Assembly (NCBI RefSeq): GCF_017813235.1
Contig: NZ_JAGISH010000004.1
Coordinates: 270,299-334,298, forward strand
Source: Sagittula salina
GTDB lineage: Bacteria > Pseudomonadota > Alphaproteobacteria > Rhodobacterales > Rhodobacteraceae
DNA: 64,000 nucleotides
Direction: 5' to 3'
Shown: piece by piece, positions 17,181 to 26,159 of the stretch
How positions within the stretch are numbered: the stretch's first letter is position 1
How the letters are laid out: each line of letters starts with the position of its first letter
Program-made: the position numbers and the translations under genes
The notes under the pieces: generated by a model
The model's database searches: none
The model's input: the letters and a program-made list of their open reading frames with translations, nothing else
Told to the model about the DNA's origin: nothing

Positions 17181-17195
17181 TTAACCTTACGGTAA
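17181..17195. promoter_or_regulatory. Dyad upstream of the DyP operon
   Basis: TTAACCTTACGGTAA has near-dyad symmetry (TTAACC against the complement of CGGTAA) about 28 bases before the first gene of the DyP operon, in an AT-rich patch within GC-rich DNA. A promoter or regulator site is plausible. No SigA-type -35/-10 pair is clear. Confidence 0.35.
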
Positions 17196-17222
17196 TTTAT
17201 TTTAGCAGGTGAGGGATTTCCG

Positions 17223-17960
17223 ATGTCGAACATCGCGGGCAAGGCCTATGCCATGAACGTGATAACCCCCAGCCACACGCGCCTCACGTGGATCAACCGC
17301 CTGCTCTTCATGGCGGCGCGGGGACTGCCGGAAAAACTGCAGGGGTTGTTGGGACTGTCGCTCATCCACTTTGCCCGCTGGGTCATTGTCAAGCAGGACC
17401 AGTGGCCCGATCTCGGACAGGGCGCGCAGCACCAGTTGCAGAACGATTACGTCCTCTTCCTGTCGAACTTCAACGGCACCTGGGACCAGTATATCGATGC
17501 ATTTTCCGATGGCATTCCCGACGGGCTGGACCTGTTCTGGTACACGGCGACGAAATACCCGCATTCGATCCCGATCACGCCGTTCAAAACCTACATCACC
17601 CACAACCAGATCTATACCGACCACTACTACAGCGCCACGCCAGGCAGCGCCCAGCGCGATGTGAAGGCGGCGCTGACGGTCTATGACACCGTGCTCACGC
17701 TTGAGAAGGCCCACGCCACCCAGACACCGGAGGAATTCGCCGCGACCTGGCGTGACGCGATGTTCACCGCTCAGGGCAACCTCGGTGAGCCAGGGTTCGG
17801 CCCGGTGGCGAGCCTCGACACCGAACGGGCAGACCGCAACCGGAAGGCATTCGTCCAGCGGGCGCAGGAGGGCTACGCCAGCGGCGCCGCGGCCGAGAGC
17901 GTGCCGGACCGGGCGGTGGATGCGGTTCTGGACTTGGCACCGGACAGGCGGGAGCAGTAG
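17223..17960 (+). CDS. Unrecognised protein, first gene of the DyP peroxidase operon
   Basis: A 245-residue soluble protein that I cannot assign to a named family. Features seen: DYVLFLSNFNGTWDQYIDAF, aromatic-rich LDLFWYTATKYPHSIPI, and ITHNQIYTDHYYSATPG, a Tyr/His-rich segment; the C-terminus is charged and Ala-rich. No signal peptide or membrane helix is evident, although GLLGLSLIHFARWVIV is mildly hydrophobic. GTGAGGG precedes the ATG at 17223. The next gene starts two bases after its stop, and the third gene is a DyP peroxidase, so a role with that enzyme (partner, electron donor handling or substrate delivery) is likely but unproven. An LSNFxGxWxxYxDxF-type motif may occur in other DyP-linked proteins; this is memory only. 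Confidence 0.6.
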   Translation: MSNIAGKAYAMNVITPSHTRLTWINRLLFMAARGLPEKLQGLLGLSLIHFARWVIVKQDQWPDLGQGAQHQLQNDYVLFLSNFNGTWDQYIDAFSDGIPDGLDLFWYTATKYPHSIPITPFKTYITHNQIYTDHYYSATPGSAQRDVKAALTVYDTVLTLEKAHATQTPEEFAATWRDAMFTAQGNLGEPGFGPVASLDTERADRNRKAFVQRAQEGYASGAAAESVPDRAVDAVLDLAPDRREQ

Positions 17961-17962
17961 AC

Positions 17963-19003
17963 ATGCCGGATCTCGACACAGGCCATATCTTTCTCACCAC
18001 TCTGGCACCGATAAAGGACGGCACCTGCCTCGATGACGGTTATCGGCTGTCCTGGCGGCAGAAGGTGCGCAACGCGCTGGTGACTTTGCCCGTAGCGCAG
18101 CAATCGCCCGCAACGGTGAACAGCGGCCTCAACAGCCCCTTCGCCCGGAACAGGCGAACGCATCTGGCGCGTATGTTCGTGCTGGACGATGTGGTCTACA
18201 ACGGGCGCGAGCCCACCAACGCGGTGGCGGGCGCGCTTAAGGGGCTGGCAACCGGCAACGACGCGGAGTCGAACCCGGCACTGCCGCAGCACACCGATTA
18301 CCTGAACTGTGCCTACCTCGTTTTCTGTGCCGATATCGACGCGGTGACGGAAACGGGCATCGCCCTGCCCACCACCCTGTCCAAGGCGGATCAGGAAAGG
18401 GTGCGGCGCTCCTATGCCGAAGAGCTGTGGACCACCATGGGGGAGGAGCTGAAGGCGATCTACTCCGCCTGCGTGGGTTTCGAGAAGGTCAGGGATGCCA
18501 AGGGCTTTGCAGACTACCTGGAGGCCTGCCACGTCGAAACGACCATGCCCTTCCACGACTACTACATCGGCGACATCACGGGGGCCTTCCACCGCCTCCC
18601 CGTGAAGGCACTGGGCGCGGCGGTAGTGGTGCCGCTCATCGTGACGGTTCTGGCCTTCCTTGCCGCCCTCTTCACGCAATGGAGCCTGTGGGGCATCAAC
18701 CCGGTCTGGATCATGCTGGTCGCCGGGGCGCTGACCGGCCTCGCCTTCTGGATGGCGGTCCGCTTTGCCATCCGCAACGGTGAAAAACCCCTGCCCCCCG
18801 GCCCCTACGACGATCTGCCCAGCGTTCTGAAGGCGCTATATGTCCAGCAGCGTTTCTCCGACCTCGCCATCGACCTGCAGGGCGCACCGCCGGAGGATAT
18901 CCACACCCGCTTTGGCCAGTGGCTGGAGGTCAACCGCCCCGCCGACCGCTCCGGCCCGACGCAGGCGCCGGGGGTGATCCGTTCCCCGAAAGGTGCGATA
19001 TGA
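17963..19003 (+). CDS. Unrecognised membrane-anchored protein of the DyP operon
   Basis: A 346-residue protein with a soluble N-terminal domain (about 1-210) and two adjacent membrane helices (about 213-235 and 243-262, AAVVVPLIVTVLAFLAALF and WIMLVAGALTGLAFWMAV), followed by a cytosolic tail with GEKPLPPGPYDDLPSVLKAL. Motifs include GHIFLTTLAPI near the N-terminus, THLARMFVLDDVVYNGREP and YLNCAYLVFCADID. I recognise no family. It lies two bases after the preceding gene and overlaps the DyP start by four bases (ATGA), so all three proteins are made together. The anchor could place the peroxidase complex at the inner membrane; inference. Confidence 0.6.
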   Translation: MPDLDTGHIFLTTLAPIKDGTCLDDGYRLSWRQKVRNALVTLPVAQQSPATVNSGLNSPFARNRRTHLARMFVLDDVVYNGREPTNAVAGALKGLATGNDAESNPALPQHTDYLNCAYLVFCADIDAVTETGIALPTTLSKADQERVRRSYAEELWTTMGEELKAIYSACVGFEKVRDAKGFADYLEACHVETTMPFHDYYIGDITGAFHRLPVKALGAAVVVPLIVTVLAFLAALFTQWSLWGINPVWIMLVAGALTGLAFWMAVRFAIRNGEKPLPPGPYDDLPSVLKALYVQQRFSDLAIDLQGAPPEDIHTRFGQWLEVNRPADRSGPTQAPGVIRSPKGAI

Positions 19004-20712
19004 GTTACCGCCTCGACCTTGACGACATTCAGGGCAACGTCGTGCGCGCCTATGGCCGCTACAGCTTCCCTTTTGCGCGGTACATGTTCTTCAACATCCG
19101 CGAACCGGCGGCCGGGCGGAAGTTCGTCAACCAGTTGCTGGGGCACGTCACCACCGCGGCGCGCTGGACCAACGGGAATCAGAAACCCAGCTGTACGCTG
19201 AACTGCGGCTTCACCTTCCTCGGGCTGTATATGCTGGAACTGTCTCAGCGGGTGTTGCAGGGGATGCCCGAGGAGTTCATCGCCGGCATGAAGGACCGCG
19301 CCTTTTTGTTGGGCGACCGCGACCAGACAAAGCCGGAGCCCGAACTGGGGGACTGGGCCCATCATTGGGACAGGATATGGCGCGAGAACCGGGCCTTTGC
19401 CATGCACGAACACAAGGACGTGCACATCTGGGTGTCGCTGAACGCCCAGCGCAAGCGGACGCCGGGCTACGCCACGGACGACCTCAGCGACCCGGCGTTG
19501 AAAGTGATCGAACCGGTGCCGGATCTGGGTCAACTGACGGACCGGTTGCGCAGCTATGTGTCGGATAGCAAAGGCGGTGTGGCCCTTCTGTCTACCAACG
19601 GCCGCAACGGCGCCGATCCGTGGATGGACGCGCAGGCGGTGTTCCGCGACTTCGACGGGATAAAGTTGCCCACGGCGAAGGAGCATTTCGGGTTCACCGA
19701 CGGGGTGGGCGATCCGGTCTTTGCCGGGCAACTGCCACAGGAGCAGGAGCGCATCCGCGTGCGCGGGCGCGGCAAGCGTATGGGGACCACGACGGAGAAC
19801 GACGGCTGGGAGCCGCTGGCGCCGGGTGAATTCATCCTCGGGCACCCGGACGAGGCACAGGAATTGCCGCCCAGCGCGCGCCCGCCGGAGTTCACGCGCA
19901 ATGGCACCTTCATGGCCTACCGCAAGCTGCACGAGATGGTCGATACCTTCCGCCGCAGCGTCCGCGCGGAGGCGGAGCGTTACGCCCGTGTTCAGGGCAT
20001 CGATCAGGCGGAGGCAGAGGTCACGCTACGCGCCAAGATGTGTGGCCGCTGGCCCGACGGCATTCCGCTGGCGCACGCACCGACCCATGCCGAATGGCAG
20101 GCGAAGCGGCAGGTGGAGGGCTTTGAGGATCCCTCGGCCCTGAAGGCGTTCCTGGCGGAAATCGCCTACCTCGACAAACCCGAGTCTTCGGATTTCCGGT
20201 TTGCCGACGACATGAAGGGCTATCGCACCCCTCCCGGCGCGCATATGCGGCGGGTGAACACGCGCGATTACCTCGACCCGATGAATGCGCCGGAGGGCGA
20301 CAATCCCAACGCCACCACGGCCCTGAACAAGCGCCGCCGCATCATGCGGCGCGGGCTGCCCTACGGCACGTTGCCCGCGGAAGAACAGACAGACGAGACC
20401 GAACAGGGCGTTCTGATGATGGTGCTCTGCGCCTCGCTCTTCCGGCAGTTCGAATTCATTCAGCAACAGTGGATCGAATACGGGCTGGATTTCCATCAGG
20501 GCAACGACACCTGCCCCCTGCTGGGGCGGCACGACACGCACCGCCGCATGGCGATCCCTGCTGATCCGGGCAAATCCGGCAAGGGCGGCGCCTGCCCCTA
20601 CACCATTAGCGGGCTGGACACGGTGGTGGAATGTCGCGGCGGCGACTACTTCTTCATCCCGTCGATCACCGCGCTCAGGGCGCTGGCCATGGGGGTGGTC
20701 GACCCCACCTGA
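19000..20712 (+). CDS. DyP-type haem peroxidase
   Basis: A 570-residue dye-decolourising-peroxidase family protein. The diagnostic GxxDG motif is in EHFGFTDGVGDP (about residues 229-239), where the Asp is the acid-base catalyst. N-terminal LDLDDIQGNVVRAYG, with IQGN, is typical of the family, and the C-terminal GGDYFFIPSITALRAL closes the haem domain. It is long compared with type A/B enzymes (about 300-400) and fits the larger C/D class. No Tat or Sec signal is visible, so it is probably cytosolic or tethered through its operon partner. The ATG at 19000 overlaps the upstream stop. Expected activity is H2O2-dependent oxidation of an organic substrate that is not known. Confidence 0.85.
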   Translation: MSYRLDLDDIQGNVVRAYGRYSFPFARYMFFNIREPAAGRKFVNQLLGHVTTAARWTNGNQKPSCTLNCGFTFLGLYMLELSQRVLQGMPEEFIAGMKDRAFLLGDRDQTKPEPELGDWAHHWDRIWRENRAFAMHEHKDVHIWVSLNAQRKRTPGYATDDLSDPALKVIEPVPDLGQLTDRLRSYVSDSKGGVALLSTNGRNGADPWMDAQAVFRDFDGIKLPTAKEHFGFTDGVGDPVFAGQLPQEQERIRVRGRGKRMGTTTENDGWEPLAPGEFILGHPDEAQELPPSARPPEFTRNGTFMAYRKLHEMVDTFRRSVRAEAERYARVQGIDQAEAEVTLRAKMCGRWPDGIPLAHAPTHAEWQAKRQVEGFEDPSALKAFLAEIAYLDKPESSDFRFADDMKGYRTPPGAHMRRVNTRDYLDPMNAPEGDNPNATTALNKRRRIMRRGLPYGTLPAEEQTDETEQGVLMMVLCASLFRQFEFIQQQWIEYGLDFHQGNDTCPLLGRHDTHRRMAIPADPGKSGKGGACPYTISGLDTVVECRGGDYFFIPSITALRALAMGVVDPT

Positions 20713-21138
20713 ACCCTGCCGACGTCCCGCCACGTGGATCAGGCCGGACGAGCGGTCGGCCTTGATGAAGCGCTTTATCCGGCGATTTCCTCGGCGCCAA
20801 CCGCCCATCTGGCCCACGTGGGGGGGTCGACGCAATCGGATTTGCGCTTCGGCCTGCCACTGGCGTCGCTGCAGGGGCCGCGGGTGTTGCCCCCATATGG
20901 CGGCAGACGGCTCTGCCTTCGCCAGCGTCCGGATCGTGGACACCGATCAGGGGACTCCGGTTGTTTTTCCAACGCCCTACGGCGGCGGCAAGGAGAAGAG
21001 CCCAGAATTGGCCGATGCCGCCATACCGGTGCCGGAGGCACCTGCTGCTGCCCACGCTGGAGGTCTGCGACCACGTCCTCGCAAACGGGCTGACCGACGA
21101 GGGCGCGAGGGCTCTGGAAATTCGAATCTCTGCGCGGA
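20713..21138. other. Degraded or non-coding stretch between the DyP operon and panC
   Basis: About 425 bases with high coding-like GC but no intact gene. Plus-strand frames contain fragments that look protein-like (for example HLLLPTLEVCDHVLANGLTDEGARALE at 21033-21120 in one frame and RIVDTDQGTPVVFPTPYGGG in another), separated by frame changes. A decayed gene is possible; I cannot name its family. Confidence 0.35.
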
Positions 21139-21984
21139 TCAGGCTGGTATGTTGTCGATCAGGCGCACGTCGCCCAGCCAGGCGGCGACGAACACACGCG
21201 CCGGTCCCGTCAGACGGTCGCGCAGGTCCAGATTCTCCGCCCCGCGCAGGTCGAAGTACTCGACCCGCTCGAAACCCTCCGCCAACAGGCGCGCCTCTGC
21301 CTCTGCCCGCAGGTCCGATATCGCACGCCCGGCGTGCAGTCCCTGCACCATCGCGCGCATCTCGCGGTGCAAGGCGGGCGCAGTGGTCCGCGCTTCGGGC
21401 GACAGACGCAGGTTGCGTGACGACATGGCGAGGCCGTCAGCCTCCCGCACGGTTTCACAGCCGATCACGGCGATGGGCAGATCGAGGTCGGTGGCCATGC
21501 GGCGCACCACCTGCAATTGCTGGTAGTCCTTTTCACCGAAATACGCGCGGTCGGCGCCGGTCTGGGTGAAGAGTTTCGTCACAATGGTGGCGACGCCGTC
21601 GAAATGCCCCGGTCGGTGCGCGCCGCACAGCACGTCGGTCAGCCCCGCCACAGAAACGGTCGTGGCGAAGCCCGCCGGGTACATCTGGTCCACCCCGGGC
21701 GCGTAGAGCACGTCGACGTCCAAGGGCGCGAGCTTCACGGCGTCGCTGTCCTCCGTACGCGGGTACTTCTCGAGGTCGGAGGGGTTGTTGAACTGCTTCG
21801 GATTGACGAAAAGCGTCACGATCACCCGATCGCATTCAGCCTTCGCTCGTGCCACCAGCGCGAGGTGGCCGTCGTGCAGCGCCCCCATGGTCGGAACGAC
21901 GCCCACGGTCTGGCCCGCCGCGCGCCAAGACGCGACCCGCGCGCGCAGGGCGTCGCGGGTCCGTTCGATCACCGGTCGGTTCAC
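21139..21984 (-). CDS. panC: Pantothenate synthetase
   Basis: PanC joins pantoate and beta-alanine with ATP to give pantothenate. The 281-residue protein shows [15 protein letters not shown] (HIGH-like ATP motif), [52 protein letters not shown] and [16 protein letters not shown] (KMSKS-equivalent loop). Its start overlaps the panB stop by four bases, so the two are co-translated. coaBC, the next steps of CoA synthesis, is at 0.9-2.1 kb. Confidence 0.97.
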   Translation of the reverse strand: MNRPVIERTRDALRARVASWRAAGQTVGVVPTMGALHDGHLALVARAKAECDRVIVTLFVNPKQFNNPSDLEKYPRTEDSDAVKLAPLDVDVLYAPGVDQMYPAGFATTVSVAGLTDVLCGAHRPGHFDGVATIVTKLFTQTGADRAYFGEKDYQQLQVVRRMATDLDLPIAVIGCETVREADGLAMSSRNLRLSPEARTTAPALHREMRAMVQGLHAGRAISDLRAEAEARLLAEGFERVEYFDLRGAENLDLRDRLTGPARVFVAAWLGDVRLIDNIPA

Positions 21985-22808
21985 GCAGCGGGTTCCACGT
22001 CCGAGAAGACGTGCTCGGGCGCCGGGAACTTGCGCGCCCGGACGTCTTCGGCGTAGGCGGCGATGGCGGCGCGGCCGTCCTCACCAAGGGTGCCGTAACG
22101 TTTCACGAACTTCGGTTTGAAGGCCGTAAAGAGGCCCAGCATGTCGTCCACAACGAGGATCTGCCCGTCGCACCCCGCCGAGGCGCCGATGCCGATGGTG
22201 GGGATCTTTACCTGCGCGGTCACCGCATCGGCCAGCCCCTGCGGGATCTTCTCCAACACAACGGCGAAGGCGCCCGCCTCCTCAACCGCGCGGGCATCGG
22301 CCAGCAGCTTGCCCGCCGCCGCACCCCGGCCCTGCACCTTGTAGCCACCCAGCGTGTGCACCGACTGCGGCGTGAGACCGATATGCGCCATCACCGGGAT
22401 GCCGCGCGCGGTCAAGAAGGCGATGGTCTCCTTCATCTCCACCCCGCCCTCGAGTTTTACGGCGGGGGCACCGGTCTCGCGCAGGACGCGGGCGGCGTTG
22501 CGGAAGGCCTGCTCCCTCGATTCCTCGTAGGAGCCAAAGGGCATATCCACGACCATCATGGCCTTCTTCAGGCCGCGACGCACCGCCTGCCCGTGCAGGA
22601 TCATCATCTCCATCGTAACGCCAAGCGTCGAGTCGAGCCCGTGCAGCACCATGCCGACGGAATCGCCGACAAGCACAAAATCAACGTGATCGTCCATCAT
22701 CTCCGCCATGGGCGTGGTGTAGGCAGTCAGGCTGACCAGCGGCGCCCCGCCCTTGGCGTTGCGAATATCCTCGGGCGTCTTGGCCCGGATGTGTCCAGTG
22801 GTGCTCAT
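21981..22808 (-). CDS. panB: 3-methyl-2-oxobutanoate hydroxymethyltransferase
   Basis: PanB transfers a hydroxymethyl group from methylene-tetrahydrofolate to 2-oxoisovalerate, giving ketopantoate. The 275-residue protein has [28 protein letters not shown] (metal-binding Asp), [36 protein letters not shown] and [18 protein letters not shown]. The ATG at 22808 follows GGAGGAG with good spacing; the upstream in-frame extension is ignored. It heads the panBC operon. Confidence 0.97.
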   Translation of the reverse strand: MSTTGHIRAKTPEDIRNAKGGAPLVSLTAYTTPMAEMMDDHVDFVLVGDSVGMVLHGLDSTLGVTMEMMILHGQAVRRGLKKAMMVVDMPFGSYEESREQAFRNAARVLRETGAPAVKLEGGVEMKETIAFLTARGIPVMAHIGLTPQSVHTLGGYKVQGRGAAAGKLLADARAVEEAGAFAVVLEKIPQGLADAVTAQVKIPTIGIGASAGCDGQILVVDDMLGLFTAFKPKFVKRYGTLGEDGRAAIAAYAEDVRARKFPAPEHVFSDVEPAA

Positions 22809-23014
22809 GGCAGCTCCTCCTTCCAGAACGACGACCCCGCTTGGGTCACGATATGTCGTGATCTCCGCGCATTCCGTCATAAAGTTGCGCCGCCCTATCA
22901 CATGCCGCGCCGCAGCGCTACATATCATTTGGGAAGCGATCGGGGAAGCCGTGAGGGGGAAAAGCCGGTATCCGGGAACCCTGCGTCAAGCAGTTTCAGG
23001 GGCTATCGAGGCCG

Positions 23015-24319
23015 TCAGGGCCGCGACCATGCCGCATAGCACTGCGCAAAGGCGTCCAGCCGGGCCCGCGCGACGGTCACGGCACGTTCTTCCTCACCCA
23101 TGCGCGACAGGCGCGCGCCCTCCGGCCCTGCCTCGAGGACAAAGACCGCGTCACCCTCGAGCATCACAAGGTTCAGGCGGTCGGCCCGTGCCACCGGCCC
23201 GTCAATGAGAACCGTCGGCACGAGACTGCCGTCACGGCCCACGCGATCCGTCAGGCAGCAAAGTGCCGCCGCCACCTTCAGCCGCCGGATCAGGGCGGCG
23301 GCGGCGCGGATCTCGGGTTCGGACACGTCGATGGTGGGGCGAGCGAAGGGCGTGACCCTGCCCTGCACGTCCTCCACCACGCGTGACAGTGCCATGCCCC
23401 AGCCGGGCGCGAGCGCCGCCATACGCGCGCCAAAAAGCCCCTGCACCCGGCAAAGCGTTCCACCCCGCCCGGCAGCAGGCCTCGCGCTTTCGCGCCCGAG
23501 AGAGAGCACCAGTTCCGGCCGGCTCAGCCGCCCACAAGCCAATCCGATACCAAGCCGCATATCGTCGGACAGCACCTCCGTCACACCGGCCAGCCGCAGT
23601 TCCATCGCGCGGCGCAGCCGGTCGCGGTTGCCCTCACAGAGCCGCTGCACCGTATCGGTACAGGCTGCATCGTCGACCACGCTCACCTCCGGCCGTGCTG
23701 CCACCCAGCGCGCCAACGCCAGCAGGAGCGGCGCCCGCCGATCAAGCAGCGTGAAGGCGTGATCAAGGCGCGCCAGGTCCGGCGCCTTGCCCCGCCCGTT
23801 CAGTCCGTGCCCATTTAGTCCAGGCCCGTTTAGTCCAGGCCCGTTCAGCCATGGCCGCAACGCCCCCGCAATCACGGCGTAGCGTTCGGCCCCCATGGCC
23901 CGCAGTGCGGTGACGAGGTCCGAGAGCGCGCGGGCGGGGAGGTCCTCGGCGGCAAGGTTGCGCAACACACCCGCGTGCCCTGCCTCGCGCACGTCGGCGG
24001 CATAAGCCCGCACGGTGCAGGCCCGGTGAAGAAGCGGAGGCATGGCGGCGGGCGGGAACCGGCCCGCAGAGCCGAGGACATCGCGGAAATCGGACAGAGC
24101 GTCGATCAGAAGCTCCGGCGTACGATCCAGCGCGGCAAAGGCGCTGCCAGGAACCACGATCCGATCGACGTACCCGGCCTCCTGCGTACCGTATCCCGTT
24201 TCAAAGCCCGCCTTGCGCATGAATGCCACCACGCTGCTTCCGAGCTGCCCCACCGGGGCGCGATCAGCCCCGGAGACAAGGGTACGGGCAGTGGAATCGG
24301 GCGGCTGTGCGTGTAACAT
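23015..24319 (-). CDS. Unrecognised protein with internal LNGxG repeats
   Basis: A 434-residue protein of no family I recognise. It begins MLHAQPPDSTARTLVSGADR and is largely alpha-helical, rich in Ala, Arg and Leu, with no clear signal peptide or membrane helix. Residues about 156-178 contain repeats of LNGPG/LNGHG/LNGRG, encoded by 15-base tandem units, probably an expanded linker. CGGAG precedes the ATG at 24319; an ATG at 24385 is possible but lacks a good ribosome site. A late segment (DGPVARADRLNLVMLEGDAVFVLEAGPEGARL) looks beta-rich. It is upstream of and in the same direction as panB, about 200 bases away, and divergent from the ABC binding-protein gene. Confidence 0.6.
   Translation of the reverse strand: MLHAQPPDSTARTLVSGADRAPVGQLGSSVVAFMRKAGFETGYGTQEAGYVDRIVVPGSAFAALDRTPELLIDALSDFRDVLGSAGRFPPAAMPPLLHRACTVRAYAADVREAGHAGVLRNLAAEDLPARALSDLVTALRAMGAERYAVIAGALRPWLNGPGLNGPGLNGHGLNGRGKAPDLARLDHAFTLLDRRAPLLLALARWVAARPEVSVVDDAACTDTVQRLCEGNRDRLRRAMELRLAGVTEVLSDDMRLGIGLACGRLSRPELVLSLGRESARPAAGRGGTLCRVQGLFGARMAALAPGWGMALSRVVEDVQGRVTPFARPTIDVSEPEIRAAAALIRRLKVAAALCCLTDRVGRDGSLVPTVLIDGPVARADRLNLVMLEGDAVFVLEAGPEGARLSRMGEEERAVTVARARLDAFAQCYAAWSRP
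23795..23854 (-). repeat. Four 15-base tandem repeats encoding LNGxG
   Basis: Units CCCGTTCAGTCCGTG, CCCATTTAGTCCAGG, CCCGTTTAGTCCAGG and CCCGTTCAGCCATGG lie in tandem and in frame within the unrecognised gene. Such in-frame tandem units change length by slippage, so copy number may vary between strains. Confidence 0.85.
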
Positions 24320-24643
24320 GGCAAACTCCGAACAGAGACCGCCCAGAAATTTGGCGGCCACGGTCTGGCCGGTCGGTGCAACCACTGCATCCGCCCGCCG
24401 GGATGTGGACCGGGCACGGCGAAACAGGTGCGACGCGAGTGAATGGGTCCCGTGCAGCGGGAGGGGACAGACTCGTCAGACCACCCTCAGTGTGCGCCAA
24501 CGACCGCCATCCAAGCAAGGGGCTTTGCCGCCGTTGCTGCATTTCCCGGTCGCCGCCCCGAACCGTTGCCCATCGCAGCGCGCTTGCAGCGCGGTCACGA
24601 AACCCGCATCAATGGGTCCGAACAGACACCGGGAGAGACCCGC
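24320..24643. other. Divergent intergenic region
   Basis: 324 bases between the unrecognised gene (minus) and the transporter binding-protein gene (plus). It must hold both promoters. I see a direct repeat of CAGCGCG (around 24577-24594) and several short G/C stems, but no clear promoter hexamers and no gene. Confidence 0.35.
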
Positions 24644-26125
24644 ATGACCGCTCCATTTCGCACGCTGCCCGCCGCCGCCCTCCTTGCACTGATCGCAGGC
24701 ACAGCGGCCGCCGAACGCACGGATCTGACCATCGCACTGCAACTGGAACCGCCGCACCTCGACCCGACTTCGGCCGCCGCCGGGGCGATAGACAGCGTGC
24801 TCTATGCCAATGTCTTCGAAGGGTTGACCCGCTTCACCGAGAGCGGCGCCATCGTCCCGGCGCTGGCCCGGTCCTGGGAAACAGCCGACGACGGACTCGC
24901 CTGGACCTTCCATCTGGCACAGGGGGTGACCTTCCACGACGGCACCGCCTTCGACGCGGAGGACGTGAAGTTCACGCTGGACCGCGCGCGGAGCGAGGGT
25001 TCGGTCAACGCGCAGAAAGCGCTTTTCGAAGGGATCGAGTCGGTGGAGGTCGTGAATCCGCAGACTGTCGTGCTGCACCTCGCGCAGCCAGACGGCAATC
25101 TGCTGTTCAACCTCGCATGGGGCGACGCGGTCATGGTGGCGCCCGAAACGGTGGCCGGGATCAAGACCGCGCCGGTGGGGACCGGGCCCTTCCGGTTCTC
25201 CGACTGGCGCCAGGGCGACAGCATCGTGCTGGAAGCCTATGACTCCTACTGGGGCGAAGCACCCGCCCTGAACCGGGCCACCTTTCGCTTCATCTCGGAC
25301 CCGACGGCGGCCTTTGCGGCCGTCATGGCGCAGGACGTGGACGCCTTTGCCGGTTTCCCCGCGCCGGAGACCCTGCCCCAGTTCGAGGCCGACCCTCGGT
25401 TCCAGGTGCTGGTGGGTACCACCGAGGGCGAAACGATCCTCGCGATGAACAACGCGCGCGCGCCCTTCGACGACGTGCGCGTGCGCGAGGCGGTGGCCCA
25501 TGCCATCGACCGTCAGGCCGTAATCGACGGCGCGATGGAGGGGCTTGGCATCCCCATCGGAACGCATTTCGCACCACACAACCCCGATTATGAGGATCTC
25601 ACCGCGCTCTCCATCTACGATCCGGAGCGGTCCAAGGCGCTCCTGGCCGAGGCGGGGCTGGCGGAGGGCTTCACCACCACTCTGAAGCTGCCGCCGCCCT
25701 CCTACGCGCGCCGTGGCGGGGAAATCATCGCCGCCCAGCTGCGTGCGGTGGGGATCGAAACCGAGGTGCAGAACATCGAGTGGGCACAGTGGCTGGAGGA
25801 AGTGTTTCGGGGCAAGGATTTCGGCCTGACCATCGTCAGCCACACGGAGCCCTTCGACATCGGCATCTACGGGCGCGAGGATTACTACTTCGGTTACGGC
25901 AAACCCGAATTCCGTGACCTGATGGACCGGCTGGCCGCCACCGCCGATCCCTCCGACCGTACCGCCCTGCTGCACGAGGCGCAGGAGATGATCGCGCATG
26001 ATTTCGTCAACGGTTACCTGTTCCAGCTTGCCTATCCGACAGTGGCGGACGCGCGACTGCGCGGGCTGTGGACCAACGCTCCGACGCAGGCCACCGATCT
26101 CACCGGCGTCACCTGGTCGGAGTGA
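24644..26125 (+). CDS. ABC transporter substrate-binding protein, peptide/opine family 5
   Basis: A 493-residue periplasmic binding protein with a signal peptide (about 1-24, AALLALIAGTAAA) and SBP family 5 landmarks: YANVFEGLTRF, PALARSWETADDGLAWTFHL, GVTFHDGTAFDAEDVKFTLDR, VGTGPFRFSDWRQGDSIVLE and the C-terminal HDFVNGYLFQLAYP. This family delivers oligopeptides, dipeptides or related organic ligands to ABC permeases. The start at 24644 follows GGGAGAG. The matching permeases and ATPase are at 29.0-32.5 kb, separated by a dehalogenase-like gene and two glycosyltransferase-like genes. Ligand unknown. Confidence 0.9.
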   Translation: MTAPFRTLPAAALLALIAGTAAAERTDLTIALQLEPPHLDPTSAAAGAIDSVLYANVFEGLTRFTESGAIVPALARSWETADDGLAWTFHLAQGVTFHDGTAFDAEDVKFTLDRARSEGSVNAQKALFEGIESVEVVNPQTVVLHLAQPDGNLLFNLAWGDAVMVAPETVAGIKTAPVGTGPFRFSDWRQGDSIVLEAYDSYWGEAPALNRATFRFISDPTAAFAAVMAQDVDAFAGFPAPETLPQFEADPRFQVLVGTTEGETILAMNNARAPFDDVRVREAVAHAIDRQAVIDGAMEGLGIPIGTHFAPHNPDYEDLTALSIYDPERSKALLAEAGLAEGFTTTLKLPPPSYARRGGEIIAAQLRAVGIETEVQNIEWAQWLEEVFRGKDFGLTIVSHTEPFDIGIYGREDYYFGYGKPEFRDLMDRLAATADPSDRTALLHEAQEMIAHDFVNGYLFQLAYPTVADARLRGLWTNAPTQATDLTGVTWSE

Positions 26126-26159
26126 TCCGGCAGCCCGAGGAACCGCGACGGGGGGAGGC

